Shown here one piece after another: positions 1 through 12,300 of a DNA stretch of 64,000 nt. The position numbers and the translations under genes were made by a program. The stretch's first letter is position 1. The number at the start of each line of letters is the position of its first letter. The stretch is from Chiridota heheva (Eukaryota; Echinodermata; Holothuroidea; Apodida; Chiridotidae), in assembly GCA_020152595.1 (NCBI GenBank), contig JAIGNY010002249.1, positions 728,001 through 792,000 on the forward strand, given 5' to 3'. Below the pieces are notes generated by a model. It was given only the letters and a program-made list of their open reading frames with translations, had not been told where the DNA came from and made no database searches.

Positions 1-111
1 CTCAGTTTTTTTGCTAAGTCGAGGGGATTTTCAAATAACAATGACCTAATTTTTGATACTCATATCATTTAAAACTTACTTAAAATATTATTTAGAGTAA
101 GTATAAAAAAG

Positions 112-208
112 GGTATATTCCGCAAAGAGTATATCCTGCGAAGGGTATATCCCGCTAAGGGTATGTCTCGCTAATGTAAATGTAAATAGTGGGATATACC
201 CTTTTGCT
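112..208. repeat. Short tandem repeat with inverted copy
   Basis: Three or four degenerate 19-20 bp units built on GGGTATATCCCGCTAA run from about 112 to 175. An inverted unit (GGGATATACCCTTTTGC) lies at about 191-208, so the tract could fold as a hairpin. It lies in the intron upstream of exon 1. Confidence 0.6.
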
Positions 209-267
209 TAACCACTGCACTTCTTTTGTACAATGCTAATTTCCAGGTTTAATTTTCTTTATTTCAG

Positions 268-376
268 AGGTTATGTGATGTTGTCTTGAACAAAGTTTTA
301 CCGCAATACAAGCTGGAGGAATTTTACCAGATCAATGTAGAGGAGAGAGTAGCAGAATTTGAGGTATTGGCCAAAG
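268..376 (+). CDS. AGL: AGL window exon 1 (glucanotransferase half)
   Basis: The exon lies between a TTTCAG acceptor and a G/GTAATG donor. It has 36 codons plus one base and ends in phase 1. It reads [14 protein letters not shown], matching the animal AGL segment just before the IQDP motif of the next exon. It is the most 5' exon in the window; upstream sequence to the window edge is intron. The following intron is about 17 kb, the largest here. Confidence 0.9.
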
Positions 377-3300
377 GTAATGTATTTTTTTTTTAATTGA
401 TTGCTGAGAAAGAAAAAATCCAGGATTTTTAAAAAGTGGAAGGGGGGAAGGGCTGAGATTTTAAAACTTCACAACCCCCTCCCTCCCACCATTGACAAAT
501 ATCAAAATTGTTTTCCTCCTTTATTTTTAAGGAACTCTTTGGAAAATAATAACATTTTGTAGTTAGAATGCTTAATTGTTATTATAAGATAACTTTACCG
601 GTTTAATACACCCGGCATATGAATATTCAGGAGAATGGTCTGTGGCCCAAAAAAATCATTAATCAGGTTGTACATAACATTGGGACTTTCAACAATCACT
701 TTAGAAATAGAGAACCCTGTATTTTTGTTTTCTTCCATTTTCTGAAATTTTCTTCCACTATTCAAAGCGGGTATTTAAGAGAGATTGGACAATATATTTA
801 GCGGCATAGCTAGAGGATTTTGAAGTTTTGAATGAGGAGGGTGCAGATGTGATTTTTGGCGACAAAATATTACCTTTGGTAACATGATATGCTGCCATAG
901 ATGGCACATGCACGCATAGCATGCCTATGACGGCACGGGGTCCAGGGGTCTGCATAAGGGCTCTGGTAGGGTCTAGGGGCAAAGCCCTGGTTGGGGTCCA
1001 CAAAAGCTCTGAAAATTCTGTGATTTCCCAAAATGGCTTAAAATAATACAACAATTTCAATGAAGTTTACATGAGAACATGTGTTTTTGACAGTAGAATT
1101 GATCAAAAGAAGATTTTTTTAAATTTAAAGTTAAAATCAATCAGGGGTGAAGTCCTGGTAGGGGTCCAGGGGCCAAGCCATGGAAGCTCTGAAAATTGCA
1201 TAAATTTGATGCCGCAAATGGCTTTAAAAATAGTACAACAAATTTAATAAAGTTTACATGTAGAATTTGTTTAAATAAAAAAAATGTAAAAATCAGAGGC
1301 GAAACCCTTGTAGTGAGTGGTTCAGGGGACGAACTCCCCTTTGTCCCGAAGTCATTTTTCTGTACAAAATTAGGCCTTAGCGTTATGCTACGAAAGTACC
1401 TATTGTGCGAAAATGACATTTTTGTACAATAGCTTCCAGACCCCTAGCTTGATTTTAAAAGGGACAGTGTGCTAGATTTGTTGAGGGGCACATTAATGCC
1501 CGCGCGAAGCGCTGCATTTTTTCGGCGTGGAGTCCAGGGGCCTCCTAAAGGCTCAATCCCATGGTGAAGAAGCTCTGGGATTTTAGCTATAATCATACCT
1601 CAGAATGAAGCTATTCTGACTGATACTGATGAGGACCGTTCATGAGCCAAACAGGACAATTGCTTACTACGCTATTATTCTGTGTTCTTTATCCATGTAA
1701 GGTGTATTTCATTTATGAGGTTAATTAAAATAATTAAGTTAAAAACAAATTAAATCTAAAAAAAATATATACAAAAATTACATTTTTTTCTCATGACGGG
1801 CAGGGCGGACCCCAGGGGGTAGGGCGGACCCCAGGGGGAAGGGAAGACCCCAGGGGGAAGGGAAGACCCCAGGGGGGTAGAGCAGACCCCAAGGGGGAAG
1901 GCAGGGTGGGCCCACAGAAGAGCGGGTGGGCCACCCCTGTAAAACAGCAAAGCTATCGGTCTGGACCGTACTTTTACAGCATGACAATTTTTCCTCGCTC
2001 TTAGCTATTCCATGGTGTGGAATTTTCAAATTTTTATTGCTGAAATATGATAAATCGGATAAGAATTACATTTCTTGGAGTTTTCAGTTGAGGTATGCAC
2101 AGATTTTGTCAAAATCACAAAAATCGTGTTTTCTTCTATAGTGCCCCTGTGGATTTTTATTTTGGGTGAACCCTATACAACAATTTCAATGAAGCTAACA
2201 TGAGGACATGCATTTTCAACAGTTCATTGATATTAAGAATTTGTATCCCTTGTGCCCCTCAAACCAAGAAAACCTTCTAACCTGAGAGCCTCTTCACCAT
2301 TCAATTGCTAGCAATTGTTACTCCATACATAACACTGGTAATTCATACCTTTAAACCTGAGAGGCCTCCTCACAGTTCACTTGCTAGCAACCAGCTATTC
2401 TTACAACATACACAATAGGTCATTCATCTGGGGCTGTAGCCACAAACCTCCTTTGCAGTGAAGTGGAACAGATTAATCCTTGGCTGACCCATGGAGGAAT
2501 TTGTGCAATGCCCATGTATGATTGATGGATAATTCCTCCCAAAGAGGGTTATTTCATCATGATGAAAAGAAGATTTTTGTTTGAAGTTTTATATTAAAAT
2601 CAATTAGAAGCGAAGCCCTGGTAGGGGTTCAGTGGCGAAGTCCAGAAGCCTGAAGTTTCTGTATATTTATTGCCCCAAATCAATTTAAAAGTAATAATAA
2701 AACTTGAATAAAGTTCACATGTGGACACATCATGATATTTTTAAATGTTCAATTGATCATATTGATATATTGATTTTTGTTTATGGTTGTATGAATATTA
2801 ATTAGTAGGCGTGGCTAAAGTAAAATTCTGTAAACAAGCTTGTAAACACATTATCTCAAGAACCGTGTGGTGGATTTATGTCATACATGGATGTGCTGTT
2901 GTTTATAGATGAACTCTATGGATTTTGGTACTGATGTCATGAGTATTAATTAGTAGGCAGGGCTTAATGTAAAATTCTGTTTATGCTCATATTTGCATTT
3001 TTTGGCCTCTTGAACCTCAATTCGTGTTAATTTTCCGACAGGTCTGATGATTTGCTGATGGACCAATTTAATGGAATGTCAAAGCTTGTTGAACCGACGG
3101 CACCAATCTGAACTGATGGATTAAAATCTGAACCGACAGATTAAAATACATCCTTGAATGTATTTGTCATGAAATTTTATAATAATCTTCACCTGATAAC
3201 CTGGTCAGACTTGGTCCTGACCACTCTTCCATTTCGTCCTGAAGTCCACACGATGAAGTCCCGTTAGGCATATATCCTGTTTCTTATTTTCAAAGTTGAA

Positions 3301-6300
3301 GGAAATATTTTTTCCATGAAGAAATGAAGAGAACGAATTTAAAAGAATTAAAAAAAAAAATTTTCACAGAATTTATGAAGAACAGTGGTGTAGTAAGAGA
3401 GGGAACAAGTAGAGGGGGGGGGGGGAGAGGGGGGGGGAAATCGCCCCCTCCCAATATTTTAATCCGTCGGTTCAGATTTTAATCCATCGGTTCAGATTGG
3501 TGCCGTCGGTTCAACAAGCTTTGACATTCCAGGTGTTTATTATGTTTTTAGATTTCAAAAAGGTACTTTTGCAGAAAAAGGTTCTTTGGTAATAATATAT
3601 TAAACATTTGTGCGATTTTGTATTTAAATACATGAACTAAGACACAGGGAGAGAGAGAGGGGTGAGATAGAGAGAGAGGGGGGGGTGTCGGAGTGCACAT
3701 GATACAGAACAGGCTCATTTTAAAAGTTTGACAACATTTACACAAGTTGGGAGTAAATTATTGAAAACTCTTCTTTTAGACAACCCATATTTTTCAAAGA
3801 GTGATGACAACCTAACCATGTACAAATGTTAACAATAAAACATATTTCCACATTATGCTTTTTCATGATTTTGTGTGTTGTTTATGGTGTATTGTAGCTT
3901 TCTTTGACATGAATTTTGGCTTGTATAATACACCTTACTATGTTGCTATGTGTTGTGCCATACTTTTTGCCCTTGAAATGACAATTTTGCAAGAGCTGCT
4001 GGGGGCTTTGCCCCCTGGACCCCACAGGGGCCCTTAAGTGGGCCCCTGGACTCCACACAACTAAATATCATGTCGGTTCAATTCAGTTCCCCGCACCCCC
4101 AATATGAAAATCCTGGCTACGCCACTGATGGAGACAATCTATCAACCTTCAAAAGGGGGTTCACAGCGGGACTGGAACCCCTGAATCGGAATTATTAAAA
4201 GAATCTTGCAAATAGATCTTTCGTTTTGGAGAATATTATATTTTTTAAGGGGTCCAGGGGAGAATGCCCTGTACCTTTCGGAAAAATGTGTTTATTTTTC
4301 AAGCCAATTTTAAGCCACAGTAAAACAAATGATAAGAAGTTGATAGTTGCAATAAACAGATGGATATTGAATAAATATCAATCAGCAGAAGTAGAAAGTG
4401 TATATCAATTATTCAAAGTGTAATACTGCTAACGGTTAGGTGTGTGAAAATATATGGCTTTAGGTGTTTGAAATTATTTTTGAGAGAATTCCAAAAGGGG
4501 GGGTTCGGACCTCCTGGACTGCCTCCCTCTGAATCTACCCTTGCTGAGCAAACTATTTGTTCGAATTTGCATTAAAGTTTGATCAAGTTCTACAGTATAT
4601 TCTTTTAAAGTATTATTATGAGTTGACAGCTTGCAGCTGAGCTTTCTAAGTTTTGCTCATCAGATTTATTCATTGACTGCTTGAGAAATGTCTATGACTA
4701 TCCCAGCTAATATTCAATGGAGGCAACCAAGTCTAAAGCAACTCAAAGTTGGCTGCCTTCATTCAAGAATCTAAAACATCATTTGTATGTGTCATTAGTC
4801 CTACTCTAGCACACATCTTTATGCGTCATTAGTCCTACTCTAGCACACATCTTTATGCACCATTAGTCCTACTCTAGCACACATCATCTTTATGCGTCAT
4901 TAGTCCTACTCTAGCACACAACTTTATGCACCATTAGTCCTACTCTAGCACACATCATCTTTATGCGTCATTAGTCCTACTCTAGCACACATCTTTATGC
5001 ACCATTAGTCCTACTCTAGCACACATCATCTTTATGTGTCTTATTTTGTCAGTCCTACTCGTAACACAGAAACTTCAAGAGCTTCAATGTAGTCAAATAG
5101 ATTAACACTCAATCCCCGGCTCGATCTTCAAGGAAGGTTGCACTGATAACATTGCATCATTTTCACAGCTTCGTGTTTTAGCACTTTTATGGTGAGAACC
5201 AAACTTCCTTCCCATCAGCCCCGAGTTAAATCCCAGATTTGATGACATAAGTGTGTGTGCCATTGAACTTAATGATTTGCACGTACTGGATAGAGTCATT
5301 GTGAGTGGATGATCAGCTGTTCATCATATTCATTTGCAAACATGTGTTTATATTGTACGATATCTGAAGTTCATTAGTACACTGTACATACACAACCAAT
5401 GTTTTAAGTTCTTGTAATTTTCTTATACAGAAGAAGCTATAGAAATGTTTAAACTATATACAGTAATTGTACATAACCTTTTGGAGGGTGGTTGGTTGGT
5501 GATGGATAGGTTTGGTGAGGGGTTGGGGAGAGGTTTGAGAAGGGTTGGGTCAGTTTGAAAAATACAAAAAAAGTCACATACTCGCCAAACTTGGCGAAGC
5601 TTATTTAGGGTGACGATAGCCCATTATTATAATATATATTCACCAAAATTATTTTTTGCTTGCCAATGGCGAGTGGTTTTACAACCCTGGGGTTAGGATG
5701 GGGCGGATGGTTGAACTTGATAATGGGGTGTTTTCCTTTTTTTGGTATGGATGAGCTAATATTTTGCAATTCTAATGTGTACCTACAGTTTCTTATATAC
5801 CATACATGTTTAGCAATTTTATCCGGACCTACAATCATGGACAAAAGTCTTGGCCCTTTTTTCCCCCCCTCCCATTTCATTGTTGGGACATAACGTGGAC
5901 CTGCAACTTGCATTCACTTCAAACATTGAAATGGGGTACAGGCGGTGAAGAAAAAGGGTCAAATGTATTTGTCCATGATGATAGTAATTATGCTGTGACC
6001 TACATAAATGGTGATCCGGCATAAGCATACAGTGATCTCATGTTAGGACAGGAATGATAGTAACCTGTTTTTTTAAAGAAATATTCCTCTACAGGCCTAG
6101 CTATGGTACAGGCCTAGCTATGGTATGTGCCTAGCTATGGTACAGGCCCAGCTGTGGTACTGGCCCAGCTATGGCACGGGCCCAGCTATGTTACGGGCCC
6201 AGCCATGGTACGGACCCAGCTATGTTGCGAGCCTAGCTATGGTACAGGCCTAGCAATGGTACGGGCCTAGCTATGGTACGGGCCTAGCTATGGTACGGGC

Positions 6301-9300
6301 CTAGCTATGGTACGGGCCTAGCTATGGTACGGGCCTAGCTATGGTACGGGCCTAGCTATGGTACGGGCCTAGCTATGGCACGGACCTAGCTATGGTACGG
6401 GCCTGGCTATGGTACGGGCCTGGCTATGGCACGGCCTAGCTATGGCACGGGCCTGGCTATGGCACGGCCTATCTGGCACGGGCCTGGCTATGGCACGGGC
6501 CTGGCTATGGCACGGGCCTGGCTATGGCACGGGCCTGGCTATGGCACGGGCCTGGCTATGGCACGGGCCTGGCTATGGCACGGGCCCGGCTATGGCACGG
6601 GCCCAGCTGGCGGCACGGCCTAGCTATGGCACGGACCTAGCTATGGTACAGGCCTAGCTATGGCACGGGCCCGGCTATGGCACGGGCCCAGCTATGGCAC
6701 GGGCCCAGCTATGGCCAGCTATGGTACGGGCCCTAGCTCTAGCTGTGGTACAGGCCCTAGCTGTGGTACAGGCCCTAGCTGTGGTACAGGCCCTAGCTGT
6801 GGTACAGGCCGTAGCTGTGGTACAGGCCCTAGCTGTGGTACAGGCCCTAGCTGTGGTACAGGTCCTAGCTGTGGTACAGGCCCTAGCTGTGGTACAGGCC
6901 CTAGCTGTGGTACAGGCCCTAGCTGTGGTACAGGCCCTAGCTGTGGTACAGGCCCTAGCTGTGGTACAGGCCCTAGCTGTGTACAGGCCCAGCTGTGGTA
7001 CAGGCCCAGCTGTGGTACAGGCCCAGCTGTGGTACAGGCCCAGCTGTGGTACAGGCCCAGCTGTGGTACAGGCCGAGCTGTGGTACAGGCCCTGGCTGTG
7101 GTACAGGCCCTGGCTGTGGTACAGGCCCTGGCTGTGGTACAGGTCCTAGCTGTGGTACAGGCCTAGCTGTGGTATGGGCCTAGTACAGTCCCTGGTTGTG
7201 GTACAGGCCCTGGCTGTGGTACAGGTCCTAGCTGTGGTACAGGCCCTAGCTGTGGGATACAGGCCCCTGGCTGTGGTACAGGCCCTGGCTATGGTACAGG
7301 CCCTGGCTATGGTACAGGCCCTGGCTATGGTACAGGCCCTGGCTATGGTACAGGCCCTGGCTATGGTACAGGCCCTGGCTGTGGTACAGGCCCTAGCTGT
7401 GGTACAGGCCGTAGCTGTGGTACAGGCCCTAGCTGTGGTACAGGCCCTAGCTGTGGTACAGGCCCTAGCTGTGGTACAGGCCCTAGCTGTGGTACAGGCC
7501 CTAGCTGTGGTACAGGTTCTAGCTAAAGTACAGGCCCTAGCTAATGGTACAGGCTCTAGCTATAATAAAGAAACAAATTGGTGTACAAATCAAGGGAATA
7601 TCTTATTCTTTTGAGGTATTACATTTTTAAAATTTCATCAGTGTGGCCTCTTGGCATAAAATGTGATATCATAAAGGCAGATCCAAGATAATTCTTATGT
7701 TTTTCTTTCAAACAAAAACAATGTTTTTCATATATTTAGTGCATAAGGTTCATGAGCAGATAGGCAATCATGTTCTTTTAGAGAAAAAGAACACAAAAGA
7801 AACTTACATCTCCAATTCTGGTTGATTCTGCCTGACCAAAAAAATGCAGCAGATAATTGCCAAAAATCACAATCGCAACTGTTGAAAAGGGAAACACCAA
7901 TTGGGATGCTTGTTAATATTATTATAAAGTAATTAACCTTATGTACAATAAGGTTTAAACACAGAGACTGCACCCATCACAATTATGAAGCAAATGCTCC
8001 CAAGGCTGATCAGGGGAACAGCTCTGGTTTATGTTTAGAATTAGCACCTAGACTAAGTAAATGTTCAGAATTGAACTTATGCTAGCTCTTATATTAAAGA
8101 ATAAGTTTATATACACAAGTACCACCAACAATGGCTATTAGATAAGCTTAAGGCAGGACTCAATAAAGTCAACTTCAAACCCACCGCTAGCCGATTAAAT
8201 AGGACCACTACTTGATGGTCGCCTAAATTGAGATTAAATTAACTGAGCAGGCGCTTACTGCTTGTCACACAGATTCAGTAATAAAGACATTGTTGAATAA
8301 AATACAGGCTTAGAAGTATATCACAATAGCTTAAAGGGAATACTGCCGGTCGAATAAAACAACTAGATATGAAAACCACTACTAGCCGGTTGAATAGGAC
8401 CAATAATTGTTGGTTGCATAAATTGATCAAATAAACTGAGCAGGCGCTTACTGCTTGCTATACAGATCAACAATCAAGACATTGTTGAATAAAATACAGG
8501 CTTAAGGCCTTCAAAATGTTGTTAGATTTTAGTGTTTTAATTTTGCATTCTTTTGAAAGTTTCATTGTTTAACTTCAATCTTTAACGTTAATTTGTAATT
8601 CACATGCGGTGCTTACAGTGCGGCCTACGTACGATCGTACTGCATAGTACTATGCTGTACGCGTACAATATGGTAGTCTGGGCTATAGTGTACAGTACTA
8701 CATAGTATGATTGCATCTGTGTAGCCTACATAGGTTTACATTTAATCAAATTTTGAACTAAGAAAATACAGTTATTTCAGTATTCTGATAACTATAATCC
8801 TTCATACATCAACGTAGCTGTTGCATTTAAATTGTGAATGTTTTGTATGAAATCAAAACTTATCAATATTGAATTGAATTTTGAAAGGACTTACTTTTTC
8901 CCGCATATGGTAATACATGTTGGGGTTTATCACTGTGCATTGTTACAATGCGAATGAATCTAAGTGGCATTTGTTGATGAAAGTAATTCTGTGATAATTG
9001 TTCAAAAAAGGAACTAAATTAGTTTCATTAAACCTTCAATTTTCATACTTGGTCGTTTTAATTGTTTATGATAAAAAATATATAAATGAACATGGTTAAC
9101 CCATAAATTATCGTGCGTTATCAAGGATTAACCATAGAATTTGTGTCACCAATATCAGTGGATGCACTCTGTTATGTTATGCTACAGTACACCCACTTCA
9201 CATCTAAAGTATTTAGTGTTCTGGTTGAGAGCCCTCTCGAGATCTTGTTGAAACACATTTGGTAAACAGAAAGCTTAATAATCACCGTTATTAAACTGGC

Positions 9301-12300
9301 TCAATTAACATCATCATTCTTGTTTTGGTCATATTATGTACTTAAGAGAACATACACTAGGCTTCGCCCTGTGCATCCCTCAGTATGGTGACCCAGCTTC
9401 TGTGGTTAATCGGTGACAACGCACAATGAATTAGGAAGGAAGCACAAGGAAGCAGTTGCAATTTATAACTCGGATCTATCGTCCGTCCTTGATAAACATG
9501 CCCCATTATCAGTAAAAACCGTCACTGTGCGACCAAACACGGAGTGGTATAATCCACAGATACGGGAAGCAAAGGTGAAATGCAGAAAACTTGAAAGGAA
9601 TGCAGCTAAAACGTGTTTACCTGCTGATGTCTTAGCCCATAGAACCCAGGTCAAATATGTTAATTCTCTATGTGATGAACCCAGGTCAAATATGCTAATT
9701 CTCTATGTGATGATGCCAGAAAAGAGCACCAAAAACACAAAATTCAAGAATCAAAGTCGGATAAAAAGGAACTTGTTTAACACTGCAAAAGCTCTGCTCA
9801 ATGGAAAATCAACCAGTTTACCCATCTAATTGTGAAGCACTGGAATTTCCCAACGAGTTGGCAGATTTTTTTTAAGGACAAAATTAACAAAATATATTCA
9901 AACATTGAACCTGAATTAAAGGAAATGACCCACAGCTGCATTTATGTTGAAAATTCCAATATTGGTAGGCAAACTTTGTTCTTTTATGGAGACAACTACT
10001 GAAGAAATCAATTCACTCATTCAGCACTCATCTAATGCATACTGTAAACTGGACCCAATCCCTACAAAGATGGTCAAATTGTGCATTTCCGATTTAGCTC
10101 CTTTCATTTCAAACATTGTTAATGTGTCTATAAGGAATGCTACTGTCCCTTCTATAATGAAAGAAGCCATTGTAAAGCCAATTCTTAAGAAATCGGGTTT
10201 AGATACCAATGAATACAAGAATTATTGCCCAGTATCAAACTTAAGTTTTATATCAAAAGTATGTGAAAAAGTTATTGCCGCTCATCTGAACAAATACATT
10301 GCAGATAATAATCTTGTCGCTTCTATTCAATCTGCTTATTGCTGTTTCCACTCTACAGAGACAGTATTACTTGAAGTTCATAATGATATCATGAGTTTGT
10401 GGCACAATAAGAAAATGGTTGCTCTCGTTCTATTGGATCTTAGTGCTGCTTTCAACACAATAAATCACCATATCCTGTTGAGTGGCTTATCCACACGGTT
10501 TGGCATCAATGATTCTGCACTTTGTTGGATTAAGTCGTATCTTTAAGATAGATCCCAGCGAATCACTGTGAATGACATTGAGTCAGACTCTATCCAACTG
10601 AAAGTAGGTGTCCCACAAGAATCCGTGTAAGGCCCTCTTCTGTTCACTTAATATACTACTCCGCTTGCTGACATCATTGAGAGATACTGTATTGCCTATC
10701 AATTTTATGCAGACGACACTCAATTATACATCTCACTTAATAACTCAGATTTACATAATCAGTTACTTGCTCTCGAAAACTGTATCAAAGACATTAAGTG
10801 TTGGATGATGAATAACCTTTTGAAACTAAATGATGGCTAAACTGAATTCCTTCTAATCGGTAGCAAGTGCAATAACAACAAATTGCCATGTGTATCATTA
10901 AATGTCAATAACATAAGCATATCTAACTTTCTAAGGTAAAAAATTTAGGTGCAATATTTGATTCTGAAATGATTCTGTAGAAATGTATTTAATAATTATG
11001 GGTTAACCCTTAAAAGATATTGATATGATTTTTACACCAAATTTTTTCTTTAATAATTCCCAGTATTATATATTTGAAAATGAAAATTCACAGATTTTTT
11101 TTTTTTTTTGAATTATAAAGAAAATAAATTTAGTTTCAAAAAATGAACACAAAAACTATTCCAAGCTATTTGATATAGCAATTTTCAGAACAAATAGATT
11201 AGTATTTTTTTTTTACCCAAAGAATATTAATAATAGAAATTAATAATGAAAATTAATTCCTTGTGGCACACACTTCTCTTCACAGTTATAATTTTACATA
11301 TCACTATCACTTTGGAATCAGAATAGATACTGTTAGTGATCACACAACAACAGATTCTAGTCAGTGGTAATTAAAGTTTAATTTATCCTCAATTTTGCCT
11401 CTGCATCGTGTAGACAAATTCTGGCTCATGAAATGTGGAATGTTTGAGCTCCCATTAGTAGCCGCTTGTGTATCTAACACTTATTGGAGAGTATCCTATG
11501 CTTTCACTTGACAAATCAATTCTTGTAAAGTTTATGGTTTAATTGAGGTTGTTTTGACAGTATTAAGAAGCTGCAAAGAGATACAAATAATTTATAGTAT
11601 TGTAGCACTCCATATTGCAGGAGCATCCCCACCCTCGGGCCGAGTGGTGGCATGGGTAACTTAGCAGGTGGATGCCATCCAGTGTCAGGAGGAGAGGGTC
11701 ATGTGAGGGGGAAATATACCAGTGGGGCTAGGAATATACTTCAAAGGGACATCCCACACATACTTCTTTACCCAAGGCATGAACGGGAACACAGATGGGA
11801 AAGAGAGGTGGAGGCCTAAGCTACAAGCTATCCTAACTACTGCTTAAAAAAATACAAAGAGAGAGCAGGATAGAAATAATATTAATAATAATAAATAAGA
11901 TTTATAACGTGCACATATCCATCCTATGGGATGCTCAAGGCGCGGTTTCCCCCTGTACAACCTTCCCAGAGCTTCTCTCGCTCCCCACAACTCAATTGCT
12001 GAGTTCTTCCAAAAAAATCCTCCAGATAAAATAGTCTCCTTCCTTCGGCATGCGTCCCTCTACAACCATATTTAACTCTCCTCTTCCACCCCCTCTCTAC
12101 TTTGTTTTTAGTTTTACCCATGCACCTCCTCTCTCGATCACAGCTTTCTGGCTTTTGTTCTTGAATTTCTCTCATTCTTCCCCTGGTCTCTTTCCTTACT
12201 ACCTCTAAAATGATCTGACCTCTCAGGCACAATTTGTCCTTCGTTGTCGTGGTGCCGTTCAGACCTCATCAAACAAACAAACAGATAAGTAAATATGAAC

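Noticed and set aside
1756..2029. Minus-strand Pro/Gly/Leu-rich frames
   Set aside because: They arise from about 20-bp G-rich repeats; two frames are open at once and neither resembles a known protein.
6409..7614. Several Ala/Val/Gly/Cys-rich open frames
   Set aside because: They lie wholly in the 17/18-bp minisatellite and change frame with the unit length.
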